Below are positions 49,487 through 58,731 of a stretch of DNA of 64,000 nt, in pieces. The position numbers were made by a program, and so were the translations under genes. The notes under the pieces are model-generated. The model was not told where the DNA came from and did not search any database. It saw only the letters and a program-made list of their open reading frames with translations. The DNA lies in NCBI GenBank assembly GCA_963742305.1, contig CAVULN010000037.1, positions 1 through 64,000 of the forward strand. The letters run 5' to 3'. The stretch's first letter is position 1; every line of letters begins with the position of its first letter. This stretch comes from Roseiarcus sp963742305 (lineage in GTDB: Bacteria > Pseudomonadota > Alphaproteobacteria > Rhizobiales > Beijerinckiaceae).

Positions 49487-50238
49487 ACCCGCCGCTTCTC
49501 AACGTCGAGGGCCTGACGAAACGGTTCGGCGCGCTGGTCGTGACCGACGATGTCAGCTTCGACCTGGACGAAGGGCGCCTGGTCGCGCTGATCGGCCCCA
49601 ACGGGGCCGGCAAGACGACGCTGATCGATCAGCTCTCCGGCGCCGCGCGCCCCGACGCCGGACGCATAGTCTTCGACGGGCTCGACATATCGAGACGCGA
49701 CATGCCGGCGCGGGCGGAGCTCGGACTCGTGCGATCGTTTCAGATCGCCGCCGTCCTTCCCGAATTCAGCGCGCTCGACAATGTAGCGCTCGCGGTGCAG
49801 GCGCGCTCCGGTTCGAGCTTCCGTTTCTTCGGGGCCGTCTCGGGCGAGACCGCGCTGAACGCCCCCGCGCGGGCGGCCCTCGAACGAGTCGGACTGCTCG
49901 CCCGCGCGGGCGACCTCGCCGGCGAATTGTCGCATGGCGAGAAGCGGCTTATCGAGATCGCGATGGCGCTCGCGCTCAAGCCCCGTCTGATGCTGCTCGA
50001 CGAGCCTTTCGCCGGCCTCGGCGCCGAAGAAACCCGCGCCTGTGTCGGCTTGATTCGCGGCCTCAAGAGCGAGGTGACGATGCTTCTGGTGGAACACGAC
50101 CTGGACGCCGTGTTCGCGCTCGCCGACGAGATCGCGGTTCTGGTCGACGGGCGCCTGATCGCCCGGGGACCCCCCGACGATATCCGCGCCGACAGAAACG
50201 TGCGGGCCGCCTATCTCGGGGAGGAGGCGTTCGCATGA
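49483..50238 (+). CDS. Branched-chain-type ABC ATPase LivG-like
   Basis: A 251-residue ATPase with a GTG start overlapping the LivM stop. GPNGAGKTT (Walker A), GLVRSFQIAAVLPEFSALDN, LSHGEKRLIEIAMALA (signature) and LMLLDEPFAGLG (Walker B) are intact. The AELGLVRSFQ segment after the linker identifies the LivG type. Confidence 0.92.
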   Translation: MNPPLLNVEGLTKRFGALVVTDDVSFDLDEGRLVALIGPNGAGKTTLIDQLSGAARPDAGRIVFDGLDISRRDMPARAELGLVRSFQIAAVLPEFSALDNVALAVQARSGSSFRFFGAVSGETALNAPARAALERVGLLARAGDLAGELSHGEKRLIEIAMALALKPRLMLLDEPFAGLGAEETRACVGLIRGLKSEVTMLLVEHDLDAVFALADEIAVLVDGRLIARGPPDDIRADRNVRAAYLGEEAFA

Positions 50239-50960
50239 TGTTGAGCGTCGAAGCGATCGAGGCGGGCTACGGCGGTGCGCGGGTGCTCAAGGGCGTCGAT
50301 TTCGATCTCGGCGAAGGCGAGGCGCTCGCTCTCGTCGGGCGCAACGGGATGGGCAAGACGACCACGGTGCGGGCCATGTTCGGCCTCCTGCCCATCGAAG
50401 CGGGGCGGATCATGTTCGAAGGGCGAGTCCTCAACGGACGGCCGCCCTACGCCATCGCGCGCGCAGGCCTCGGCCTCGCGCCCGAGGGGCGCCAGACGTT
50501 CCCCACCCTGACGGTCGAGGAGAACCTCGTTGCCACAGCCTCGACGCGAAAGCGGCGCGGGCGCTGGACGCTCACCGAGGCGTTCCGCCTCTTTCCGCGC
50601 CTCGCCGAGCGCCGGCGCAATACCGCCGACCAGCTTTCCGGCGGAGAGCAGCAGATGCTCGCCATCGGCCGGGCGCTGATGACCAACCCCAAGCTCATGG
50701 TGCTGGACGAAGCGACCGAAGGGCTGGCTCCGCTGATCCGCCTCGAGATCTGGGATTGCCTCAAGCGGCTCAAGGCTGAGGGTCAATCCATTCTGGTGAT
50801 CGACAAGAATCTGAAGGCGCTCCTTGCCTTCGTCGACCGCGTCGCGGTGATCGAGAAGGGGCGCATCGTCTGGCGCGGTTCGGCGGAGGGCTTCCGCTCG
50901 GACCCGTCGATCGTCGAACGCTTTCTTCACCTCGGCGGCGCGCCCGCGCCGTCTCAGTGA
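50235..50960 (+). CDS. Branched-chain-type ABC ATPase LivF-like
   Basis: A 241-residue ATPase. GRNGMGKTTTVRAMFGLL (Walker A), LAPEGRQTFPTLTVEENL, LSGGEQQMLAIGRALMTNP and LMVLDEATEGLAPLI are characteristic of LivF; DEATEGLAP is used where DEPSEGLAP is usual. It starts with an ATGA overlap and is followed after 25 bases by the cupin gene. Confidence 0.92.
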   Translation: MMLSVEAIEAGYGGARVLKGVDFDLGEGEALALVGRNGMGKTTTVRAMFGLLPIEAGRIMFEGRVLNGRPPYAIARAGLGLAPEGRQTFPTLTVEENLVATASTRKRRGRWTLTEAFRLFPRLAERRRNTADQLSGGEQQMLAIGRALMTNPKLMVLDEATEGLAPLIRLEIWDCLKRLKAEGQSILVIDKNLKALLAFVDRVAVIEKGRIVWRGSAEGFRSDPSIVERFLHLGGAPAPSQ

Positions 50961-50985
50961 TTTCGGATGAAGGAGGACATGAGCA

Positions 50986-51441
50986 ATGGCGTTGGCGCCC
51001 GGCATCACCAAGGCTGGCGACGGCTTCGACAACATCGCCTGGAACATTCTCGGCCAGACCTACGTGCCGAAGTCCGTGTCCGAGAGCTCCTTTTCCTGGC
51101 ACGCGACCTTTCCGCCCGACACGTTCGTGCCCCCGCATATCCATCCGACGCAGGACGAGTTCATCTACATGTTCGAGGGCCAGTTCGAGCTGATGCTCGA
51201 CGGACGCACGGTCTTCGCCAATCCCGGCGATCTCGTGCGCATGCCGATGGGCCTGCCGCACGCGATCTACAACAAGTCGGGGAGGACGGTGAAATGCATG
51301 TTCTGGGTGTCGCCGACCCGGCGGCTCTATGACCTCTTCTGGGGCATCCACAACATGGCCGAGCAGACGCCGGCCGAGGTTGTCGCGCTGTCGGCCAAGC
51401 ACGAAGTCGACTTCCTGCCGCCGCCGGACGAGCCGAAATAA
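50986..51441 (+). CDS. Cupin-domain protein
   Basis: A 151-residue single-domain cupin. The metal-binding motif 1 is seen in PPHIHPTQDEFIYMFEGQFEL (two His, Glu) (here given as HIHPTQDEFIYMFEG) and motif 2 in GDLVRMPMGLPHAIYN. GAAGGAGGA precedes the ATG. It lies between the Liv-type ATPase and the flavin monooxygenase, probably in the same operon. It could be a small dioxygenase/isomerase acting on the monooxygenase product, or a binding protein; nothing decides this. Confidence 0.8.
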   Translation: MALAPGITKAGDGFDNIAWNILGQTYVPKSVSESSFSWHATFPPDTFVPPHIHPTQDEFIYMFEGQFELMLDGRTVFANPGDLVRMPMGLPHAIYNKSGRTVKCMFWVSPTRRLYDLFWGIHNMAEQTPAEVVALSAKHEVDFLPPPDEPK

Positions 51442-51453
51442 GGAGCGCTTGCG

Positions 51454-52695
51454 GTGAAAGTCCTCATTGCGGGCGGGGGCGTCGGCGGACTGACGCTTTC
51501 GCTCATGCTTCACAGGCGCGGCGTCGAATCGGTCATTTTCGAGCAGGCCTCCGAGATCCGGGAGGTCGGCGTCGGCATCAACATTCTGCCGCACGCCATC
51601 AAGGAGCTCGCCGCGCTGGACCTTCTGCCCAAGCTCGACGCGGCCGGCATCCGCACCAAAGAGCTGCACTATGTGAACCGGCTCGGCCAGAAGGTATGGA
51701 GCGAATTGCGGGGCGCCGGCGCGGGCTTCGACTACCCGCAATTCTCGATCCATCGCGGCCGGTTGCAGAAGCTGATCCACGATGAAGTGATCGCCAGGCT
51801 AGGCCCGAACGCGGTGCGGACCGGCCTCAAGCTGCAGGGCTTCATGCAGGACGAGGGAGGCGTGGTCGCGCATTTCACCGACGCGAAGTCCGGCGTCTCG
51901 ACCGAGACCGTGCGCGGCGACGTGCTCATCGGCGCGGACGGCATCCATTCGGTGGTGCGCCGCCATTTCGACCCGAAGCAGGGCCCGCCGAAATGGCAGG
52001 GGCTCATGCTCTGGCGGGGCGCCGCGGAATGGCCGAAGTTCCTGACCGGCGCCTCGATGTATATCGCCGGCGGCATGAGCGCGAAGCTCGCGCTCTATCC
52101 GATCGCGCCGGGTTCGACGCCCGACATGCGCCTCACCAACTGGGCGATCGTCTCCCGCATCGCCGATGGCGCGATCACGCCTCCGCCGGTCGATTCCTGG
52201 TCGCGGACAGGCCGCATGGACGAGGTGATCCCCTACGCCAGGCGCTTCAGCGTCCCGAATGTCGACGTCGAAGCGCTGGTGCGGTCGACGCCGGTCTGCT
52301 GGGAGTATCCGATGTGCGACCGCGACCCCCTGCCCCACTGGAGCCATGGCCGCGTGACGCTCATGGGCGACGCCGCCCATCCCATGTATCCGGTCGGCTC
52401 GAACGGCGCGGCGCAGGCGATCCTCGACGCACGCAGCCTTTCCGACTGGCTTCGGAAAGCCGACCACCCGATGCAGGCGCTGCATGAGTACGAACGCGAC
52501 CGCCTGCCCAAGACCGCCGAGATCGTGCGCTTGAACCGCAAGGGGGGACCCGAGCGGGTGATCGACGAAGTCGAGAAGCTCGCTCCGGCGGGCTTCGAGT
52601 CGGTGGACCGCGTCCTGAGCCACGCCGAGCGCGAAGCCATCGTGAAGGGCTACGCCGGCAAGGCCGGCTTCACCCAGAGCCAGGTCAACAAATAG
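51454..52695 (+). CDS. FAD-dependent aromatic monooxygenase, PhzS-like
   Basis: A 413-residue group A flavin monooxygenase. IAGGGVGGLTLSLMLHRRG binds FAD, VLIGADGIHSVVRR is the DG motif, and GDAAHPMYPVGSNGAAQAI the second FAD motif. Features such as NILPHAIKELAALDL and PQFSIHRGRLQ resemble PhzS and related hydroxylases. GTG start, with AAGGAG eight bases upstream. Its substrate is likely an aromatic compound taken up or made in this cluster (kynurenine or anthranilate derivatives are guesses). Last gene of the Liv-type operon. Confidence 0.82.
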   Translation: MKVLIAGGGVGGLTLSLMLHRRGVESVIFEQASEIREVGVGINILPHAIKELAALDLLPKLDAAGIRTKELHYVNRLGQKVWSELRGAGAGFDYPQFSIHRGRLQKLIHDEVIARLGPNAVRTGLKLQGFMQDEGGVVAHFTDAKSGVSTETVRGDVLIGADGIHSVVRRHFDPKQGPPKWQGLMLWRGAAEWPKFLTGASMYIAGGMSAKLALYPIAPGSTPDMRLTNWAIVSRIADGAITPPPVDSWSRTGRMDEVIPYARRFSVPNVDVEALVRSTPVCWEYPMCDRDPLPHWSHGRVTLMGDAAHPMYPVGSNGAAQAILDARSLSDWLRKADHPMQALHEYERDRLPKTAEIVRLNRKGGPERVIDEVEKLAPAGFESVDRVLSHAEREAIVKGYAGKAGFTQSQVNK

Positions 52696-52709
52696 CGACC
52701 GGCCTTGCG

Positions 52710-52801
52710 TTGTAGACGCAGTCCGCAGCCCGTCGAATGACGGGCGCCCTTCCGGTCACCGTTTGGACCCCGTCTGCCGCGACCAGCGGTCGCGGCTACA
52801 G
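52710..52801. repeat. REP-like palindromic intergenic element, copy C
   Basis: Starts TTGTAGACGCAGTCCGCAG and ends GGTCGCGGCTACAGG. It is longer than the other two copies and contains an inner inverted repeat (CCCGTCGAATGACGGG). It sits between the convergent monooxygenase and kynA genes. Confidence 0.55.
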
Positions 52802-52807
52802 GAGCCC

Positions 52808-53650
52808 TCAAAGCGCCGTCCTCACCCGCCACAGCTCCGGAAACAGCTCGACTTCGAGCATGCGCTTGAGATAGCTGACCCCGCTGGTGCCGCCGGTGCC
52901 GCGCTTGAAACCGATGATGCGCTCGACGGTGGTGACGTGATTGAATCGCCAGCGGCGGAAATAGTCCTCGAAATCGACCAGCTTCTCGGCGAGCTCGTAG
53001 AGAGGCCAGTGGGTCTCCGGGTCTTCGTAGACGATCCGCCACGCGGCGACCACGCCCTCCGACATTTCGTACGGGCCCGAAAGGTCGCGCTCGAGCGAGG
53101 CGCGCGGCACGGGGAGGCCATTGCGGGCGAGAAGGCGAAGCGCCTCGTCATAGAGGCTCGGCGCGACAAGCTCGCCCTCGAGCCGCGCCACGATTTCGGG
53201 GCGATGTTCGTGCGGCCTCAGCATCGCGCGATTGCGATTGCCGACCATGAATTCGATCTGCCGGTATTGCCAGGACTGGAAACCCGACGATTGCCCAAGC
53301 TCGCCGCGAAAATGGGTATATTCGCTCGGCGTCATTGTCCGTAAGACATCCCAGGCATTGTTGAGCTGCTCGAAAATCCGGGCGACGCGGGACAGCATCT
53401 TGAAGGCGGGCTGCACATCGTCGCGAGCGACAGCCTTGCGCGCCGCGCCGATCTCGTGGATCGCGAGCCGCATCCACAGTTCCGACACCTGATGCTGGAC
53501 GATGAACAGCATCTCGTCATGCGCGGCGGTGAGCGGCTTCTGCGCGCCGAGAACCTCGTCCAGATGAAGATAGTCGCCATACGCCATGCGGGCTTCAAAA
53601 GACGTTTCGGCGCCGTCCGCGGCAGGGTCATAAGGAGCCGGGCCGCTCAT
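52808..53650 (-). CDS. kynA: Tryptophan 2,3-dioxygenase
   Basis: A 280-residue haem dioxygenase that opens the indole ring of L-tryptophan to N-formylkynurenine. Characteristic: YGDYLHLDEVL, DEMLFIVQHQVSELWMR (distal-pocket His and acidic residues), EYTHFRGELGQSSGFQSWQYR, and RFNHVTTVERIIGFKRGTGGTSGVSYL with the proximal histidine (fragment RFNHVTTVERIIGFKRG). Length is typical for bacteria. Its ATG overlaps the kynureninase stop (ATGA), so both are in one operon with the 2-aminobenzoate-CoA ligase. Confidence 0.95.
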   Translation of the reverse strand: MSGPAPYDPAADGAETSFEARMAYGDYLHLDEVLGAQKPLTAAHDEMLFIVQHQVSELWMRLAIHEIGAARKAVARDDVQPAFKMLSRVARIFEQLNNAWDVLRTMTPSEYTHFRGELGQSSGFQSWQYRQIEFMVGNRNRAMLRPHEHRPEIVARLEGELVAPSLYDEALRLLARNGLPVPRASLERDLSGPYEMSEGVVAAWRIVYEDPETHWPLYELAEKLVDFEDYFRRWRFNHVTTVERIIGFKRGTGGTSGVSYLKRMLEVELFPELWRVRTAL

Positions 53651-54841
53651 GTCACGGCCCCGCGGCGCTTATATTCCGGACGATCCCAGGCGCGATCGGC
53701 GAGGATGCCCGCCAGAATATCCACCGCGCCTCGGACGTCGCCTTCGTCGATATAAAGAGGCGCGAAGCCGAAGCGCATCCGGTCGGGGGCGCGGAAATCG
53801 CCGATGACCCCGCGCGCGATCAGGGCCTGCATCGCCGCGTAGCCATGCTCGAAGCGGAAGGAGACCTGCGAGCCGCGCAACGCCGAATCGCGCGGGCTCG
53901 CGAGGGCGAGCATCGGGCATCGAGCCTCGACTTCCCGGATGAAGAGCTCGGTGAGCTCGATCGAACGGGCGCGGATCTGGCCCATATCGATCCCCTCCCA
54001 TATTTCGAGCGCGGCTTCGAGAATGCTCATCTGCACCACCGGCGGGGTGCCGACCCGCATCCGCCCGATCCCCTTGGCCGGGCGGTAGTCGAGCGCGAAG
54101 TCGAACGGAGCCTCATGGCCGAGCCAGCCGGAAAGCGCCGGCCGAAGCTTGTCGATATGACTCGGGCCGCACGTAGATAAAGGCCGGCGCGCCCGGCCCG
54201 CCGTTGAGATATTTGTAGGTGCAGCCTGCGGCGAAGTCCGCGCCTGAACCGGCAAGATCGACTGTCACAGCGCCGGCCGAGTGAGCGAGGTCCCAGATCG
54301 CGAGCGCGCCTGAGCCATGCGCTTTTTCGGTCAGCCGCGCCATGTCGTGCATCCGGCCCGAACCATAGTCGACATGGGTCAGCATGAGCGCGGCGACGCT
54401 TTCGTCGATGGCGTCCTCGACCGCCTCGGGCGCGACAACTTTGAGAACGTGGCCGCGATCGAGGGAGTCGATAAGACCTTTCGCCATGTAAAGATCGGTT
54501 GGGAAATTGCCGTCATCGGAGAGCACGACCCTTCGATCGGGACGCATCGAAAGCGCCGCGGCGAGCGCCTGGTGCATCTTGATCGATAGCGTGTCGCCCG
54601 TCGCGACCGTTCCGGGCCCGGCGCCGATCAGCGGCGCGATCCTCTCGCCGATGCGGCGCGGCTGATCCATCCAGCCGGCGAGATTCCACGCGCGAATCAG
54701 CATCTCGCCCCATTCGCTCTCGATCGTTCGGCGCGCCCGCTCCATTGCGCCTTTGGGGAGAGGACCCAGGGAATTGCCGTCGAGATAAATGACTCCTTCC
54801 GGCAGATGGAACCGGGCTTTGGTCGCGGCGAAGTCGGTCAA
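53647..54841 (-). CDS. kynU: Kynureninase, one frameshift
   Basis: A PLP enzyme of about 397 residues that cleaves kynurenine into anthranilate and alanine. Seen: IYLDGNSLGPLPKGAMERA, GDTLSIKMHQALAAAL, DYGSGRMHDMARLTEKAH, IWDLAHSAGA (PLP Asp) and GCTYKYLNGGPGAPAF with the PLP lysine. Near 54158 one extra base breaks the frame after FIYVRPE; IDKLRPALSGWLGHEAPFD continues in the next frame to the stop at 53647. The start is probably the TTG at 54841, overlapping the ligase stop (TTGA). Confidence 0.9.
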
Positions 54842-56463
54842 TGGCCGGCCTCCGCCTTCAGCTTGAAGCGCTGAATTTTCCCGGTCGCGGTCTTCGGCAA
54901 GGCGTCGATGAAGACGATCGAGCGAGGATATTTGTAGGGAGCGATGGTCGCCTTGACGTGATCCTGCAGGCGCTTGGCCGTCTCGGGCGATCGCCCGGCG
55001 CCTCCCTTCAGCACGACATACGCCTGCACGATCTCGCCGCGGTCGGGGTCGGGCGCGCCGACCACCGCGCATTCGGCGATCTCGGGATGCGCGAGCAGCG
55101 CGGCCTCGACCTCGGGCCCGGCGATGTTGTAACCGGAGGAAATGATCATGTCGTCGCTGCGCGCGGCGAAATGGAAGTAGCCTTCGGCGTCCTGCCAGAA
55201 GGAGTCCCCGGTCAAATTCCACCCGTCGCGGACATAGGCCTTCTGGCGCGGGTCGGCGAGATAGCGGCACCCGGTCGGGCCGCGCACCGCGAGGCTGCCG
55301 ACAGTCTCCCGCTCGACCTCGTTCATGTTTTCGTCGACGATTTTGGCTTCGTATCCTCCTACCGGCTTGCCGGTGCAGGCCGGCCGTGAATCGCCGAAGC
55401 GGTTGGAGATGAAGATGTGGAGCATCTCGGTCGAGCCAATGCCGTCGAGCATCGGCTTGCCGGTCTTGGCCAGCCACGCCTCATAGACCGGCGCCGGCAG
55501 CGTCTCGCCCGCCGAGACCGCGGCGCGCAGCGAGGAAAGATCGGCCCCCTTGTCCATCGCCGCCAGCATGGCGCGATAGGCGGTGGGCGAGGTGAAGCAA
55601 ATGGTCGCCTTATATTTCTGGATGATCTCGATCATGTTCGGGGGCGAGGCGGTCTCCAGCAAGGTCGCGGCGGCGCCGAACCGGAGCGGAAAGATTGCGA
55701 GGCCGCCAAGGCCGAACGTGAATGCGATCGGCGGCGAGCCGACGAAGACGTCGTCAGCCGTGACGTTCAGCACTTCCCTGGCGTAACCGTCGGCGACGAT
55801 CAGCAGGTCGCGATGAAAATGCACGGTCGCCTTGGGTTCGCCGGTGGTCCCCGAGGTGAAGCCGAGGAGCGCCACGTCGTCGCGATAGGTCTGAACCGCA
55901 TCGAAGCGCACCGGCTTGTCGAGCGCGATCCGGTCGAGTTCGGCGTCGTGATTGGCCGTGCCGTCGAAGCCGATCACCTTTTTCAAGAATGCGCTGTGCT
56001 TGGCGCAGGCGACGAGTTCGTCCATCAGCCGCGTGTCGCACAGCGCCAGCGAAATTTCGGCCTTGTCGACGATCTTCTTAAGCTCGCCCGCCCGCAGCAT
56101 CGGCATGGTGTTGACCACCACCGCGCCAGCCTTGGTGGCGGCGAGCCAGCAGGCGACCAGGGCCGGATTGTTGGCGGAGCGGATCAGAACCCGCGCGCCG
56201 GGCTTAACGCCATAGTCTTCCGTCAGCGCATGGGCGATGCGGTTGGTCCAGTCGGCGAGCTCCTTGTAAGTACGGCGCCGCCCATTGCCGATCAGCGCGA
56301 CATGATCGGCGAACCCTTTGTCGACCATGCGATCGGTCAGTTCGACCGCGGCGTTGAGGCGCTCCGGATATCCAAAGCCTGCGAGCGGAAGATCCGGCCA
56401 TTGCTCCGGCGGCGGCAGCCTGTCCCGCGTGAAGGTGTCGGTGTGAGCCGTTGGTCCCAGCAT
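54838..56463 (-). CDS. 2-aminobenzoate-CoA ligase
   Basis: A 541-residue AMP-forming ligase that activates anthranilate to 2-aminobenzoyl-CoA. The N-terminal HTDTFTRDRLPPPEQWPDL is typical of the 2-aminobenzoate/benzoate ligase group; LLGFTSGTTGEPKATVHFH is the P-loop, DGIGSTEMLHIFISN the A5 motif, TGDSFWQDAEGYFHFAARSDD A7/A8 and PKTATGKIQRFKLK the catalytic lysine. GGGAGG five bases before the ATG at 56463 favours it over an ATG at 56484. First gene of the operon ligase-kynU-kynA, all overlapping. Confidence 0.92.
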   Translation of the reverse strand: MLGPTAHTDTFTRDRLPPPEQWPDLPLAGFGYPERLNAAVELTDRMVDKGFADHVALIGNGRRRTYKELADWTNRIAHALTEDYGVKPGARVLIRSANNPALVACWLAATKAGAVVVNTMPMLRAGELKKIVDKAEISLALCDTRLMDELVACAKHSAFLKKVIGFDGTANHDAELDRIALDKPVRFDAVQTYRDDVALLGFTSGTTGEPKATVHFHRDLLIVADGYAREVLNVTADDVFVGSPPIAFTFGLGGLAIFPLRFGAAATLLETASPPNMIEIIQKYKATICFTSPTAYRAMLAAMDKGADLSSLRAAVSAGETLPAPVYEAWLAKTGKPMLDGIGSTEMLHIFISNRFGDSRPACTGKPVGGYEAKIVDENMNEVERETVGSLAVRGPTGCRYLADPRQKAYVRDGWNLTGDSFWQDAEGYFHFAARSDDMIISSGYNIAGPEVEAALLAHPEIAECAVVGAPDPDRGEIVQAYVVLKGGAGRSPETAKRLQDHVKATIAPYKYPRSIVFIDALPKTATGKIQRFKLKAEAGH

Positions 56464-56866
56464 GTCAGCCTCCCGACGCGGCATTTTTCGCAGTTGGCGG
56501 ATGGCGATCGTTCACGCCATCCGAGCCGGCGAGCCGCCTCGCATCCGGGGCTTCCGCCGCCGCGGCGCCGGCGCCAACGCCATCCGGATTGAAGTCCAAG
56601 CGTAGCGGTCGTGCGCGCCGCCAGCAAACAGGAAGTCCCGCGCAAGGGACGCAATCGAAGGCCCTTCAAATCGCCCTGCCACGAGATTCCGCCCTGGGGC
56701 AACTTTGCACTTTCGTTCTGGAAGATGCTCAAATGTTCGAAGACTAGCGCCAGACGATGGCGCCGGCCTCGGACCGGCGCATCATTTCAGGACAATTTCC
56801 CGGTCGCGCGGGTTGCGGGTTCCCGGATTTCACGCCAGAGTGCGGGCCGTCAGGGAGGGAGCGCCA
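56464..56866. other. Intergenic, divergent promoter region
   Basis: About 400 bases between the divergent 2-aminobenzoate-CoA ligase and PQQ-alcohol dehydrogenase genes. No gene supported. It must hold both promoters; I see no clear copy of the 15-bp element found elsewhere in the cluster. Confidence 0.5.
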
Positions 56867-58603
56867 ATGTCAAAAAACATCGCCAAACCGCTTTTGCTTG
56901 GATCGATCTGCGCCGCTGCGATTGTAGCGGCCGGGATGGCAAACGCCCAGGAAGTCAAGAACGCGTCAAGTTCGATGGCGGCGACTGCCGCGATCACCCC
57001 GGTTACTCAACAGCAGCTCAACAACGCCCACAAGGACGGGGCAAATTTCCTTCAAACCAACGCCAATTACGACCAGACGCGCTTCTATCCGAATGCGCAG
57101 ATCAACCGCGGCAACGTGTCGCATCTTCACCCCGCCTGGATCTTCTCCACCGAGGTCAAGGAATCGCTCGAGACGTCGCCGATCATCGTCAACGGCGTCA
57201 TGTATGTCACCACGTCGTACAGCCACGTCTATGCGCTCGACGCCAAGACCGGGGCAGAAATCTGGCACTTCAAGCCTAAGCTCGGCCCGGTCACGACGTT
57301 CTGCTGCGGCCCCAACAACCGCGGGGTCGCCGTCTATGACGACAAGGTCTATGTCGGCACCCTCGACGCCAAGCTGGTCGCGCTCGACGCCAAGACCGGC
57401 TCCATCGTCTGGGAGGCGCAGGTCGGCGATCCCGAGAAAGGCTACAGCGAGACCATGGCGCCGACCGCCGTCGACGGCAAAATCCTGATCGGCACCAACG
57501 GCGGCGAGTACGGCATCCGCGGCTTCGTCAAGGCCTACGACGCCAAGGACGGCAAGCTGCTCTGGACGTTCGACACCATCCCGGAGAACTCGGTCGGCGT
57601 CTGGGCGACCACCGACGCCACCGGGCGCGACATGCATCGCGACATTGCCGCCGAGAAGGCGGCGCTCGAGAAGAACGGCGATCCCTACAAGACGCTGGGC
57701 GGCGGCGTATGGCAGAATCCGTCGATCGATCTCGCGACCAAGCGCATCTACTTCGTCGTCGGCAATCCCTCGCCCGATCTCGATGGCTCGGTGCGGCCGG
57801 GCGACAATCTCTATACCGACTCTCTCGTCTCGCTCGACCTGGACACCGGCAAATACGTTTGCCATTTCCAGTATATCGCCCATGACGTCTGGGACCTCGA
57901 CGCGGTGAGCCCGACCGTGCTGGTCAACGCGACGGACAAGTCCGGCAAGATGGTTCCAGCGGTTCTGCACGCCGGCAAGACCGGCTACATCTATGTGCAC
58001 GACCGCAAGGACTGCAGCCTCATCCGCTATTCCGAACCGATGGTGGATCAGAAGGGCCGGTGGACGTTGCCGACCCCGACGAAGCCGCTCGATCCCGATG
58101 CCGCGCGCATGTTCCCGGGGGCCAATGGCGGCGTCGAGTGGTCGCCGATCTCGACCGATCCGAACCACGGCATGGCCTATGCGATCAACCTCCATCAGCC
58201 GATGACCTACACCGTCGCCAACGCTCCCTATCCGGATGGGAAGCTGTGGCTCGGCGGCGCGTTCACGATCATCCCGGGCGAAGCGAGCTTCGGCAATGTC
58301 ACCGCGGTCGACTACAACAACGGGAAGATCCTCTGGCAGGTCAAGACGCCGGAGCCGATGATCGGCGGCTCTCTCGCCACTGCCGGCGGCCTTCTGTTCA
58401 CCGGCGAAGCCAACGGCTGGTTCAAGGCGTATAACACGGCCAACGGCAAGGTGCTGTGGCAGTTCCAGACCGGCGCCGGCGTCAACGCGCCGCCGTCTTC
58501 CTACATGGTCGGCGGCAAGCAATATGTCGTCGTCGGTTCGGGCGGCAACGCCCAGATCAATTCCAAGCGCGGCAACGCCATCATCGCCTTCACGATCGAG
58601 TAA
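56867..58603 (+). CDS. PQQ-dependent alcohol dehydrogenase, predicted lanthanide type
   Basis: A 578-residue periplasmic quinoprotein. The signal peptide ends in ...GMANAQ. The beta-propeller has many W-motifs (AKTGAEIWHF, AKTGSIVWEA, NNGKILWQVK). Adjacent cysteines C146-C147 (TTFCCGPN) form the disulphide over PQQ. The catalytic Asp lies in HDVWDLDAVS: D343, and two residues on D345; this D-x-D is the mark of lanthanide-dependent enzymes (XoxF, ExaF, PedH), where calcium types lack the second Asp. AGGGAGG precedes the ATG. Substrate is probably ethanol or another short alcohol; no mxa-type accessory genes follow. The cytochrome c encoded next is the probable electron acceptor. Confidence 0.88.
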   Translation: MSKNIAKPLLLGSICAAAIVAAGMANAQEVKNASSSMAATAAITPVTQQQLNNAHKDGANFLQTNANYDQTRFYPNAQINRGNVSHLHPAWIFSTEVKESLETSPIIVNGVMYVTTSYSHVYALDAKTGAEIWHFKPKLGPVTTFCCGPNNRGVAVYDDKVYVGTLDAKLVALDAKTGSIVWEAQVGDPEKGYSETMAPTAVDGKILIGTNGGEYGIRGFVKAYDAKDGKLLWTFDTIPENSVGVWATTDATGRDMHRDIAAEKAALEKNGDPYKTLGGGVWQNPSIDLATKRIYFVVGNPSPDLDGSVRPGDNLYTDSLVSLDLDTGKYVCHFQYIAHDVWDLDAVSPTVLVNATDKSGKMVPAVLHAGKTGYIYVHDRKDCSLIRYSEPMVDQKGRWTLPTPTKPLDPDAARMFPGANGGVEWSPISTDPNHGMAYAINLHQPMTYTVANAPYPDGKLWLGGAFTIIPGEASFGNVTAVDYNNGKILWQVKTPEPMIGGSLATAGGLLFTGEANGWFKAYNTANGKVLWQFQTGAGVNAPPSSYMVGGKQYVVVGSGGNAQINSKRGNAIIAFTIE

Positions 58604-58620
58604 AGGCTCCCGCTTTCGTC

Positions 58621-58664
58621 GGCCGTTTCCCCCCGGATCCAAGTCCGGGGGGCGGCGGCCTTTT
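58621..58664 (+). terminator. Rho-independent terminator after the PQQ-dehydrogenase
   Basis: CCCCCCGGA pairs with TCCGGGGGG around TCCAAG, enclosed by GGCCG/CGGCC and followed by TTTT. It lies between the dehydrogenase and the cytochrome gene, so it may lower transcription of the latter rather than separate them fully. Confidence 0.7.
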
Positions 58665-58731
58665 CGTTTGACCTTAAGCGATCACCGCGCGCGAACGGGC
58701 GCGATGTTGGCGCAGCGAAGGAAGCTCTCTC

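Noticed and set aside
54120..54145. CCGGAAAGCGCCGGCC inside kynU, resembling the dispersed repeat core
   Set aside because: It is in frame as conserved kynureninase sequence (RPALSGWLGH region) and lacks the other blocks of the repeat.
58621..58664. Hairpin considered as a riboswitch for the cytochrome gene
   Set aside because: The perfect GC stem followed by TTTT is explained by a terminator after the dehydrogenase gene.
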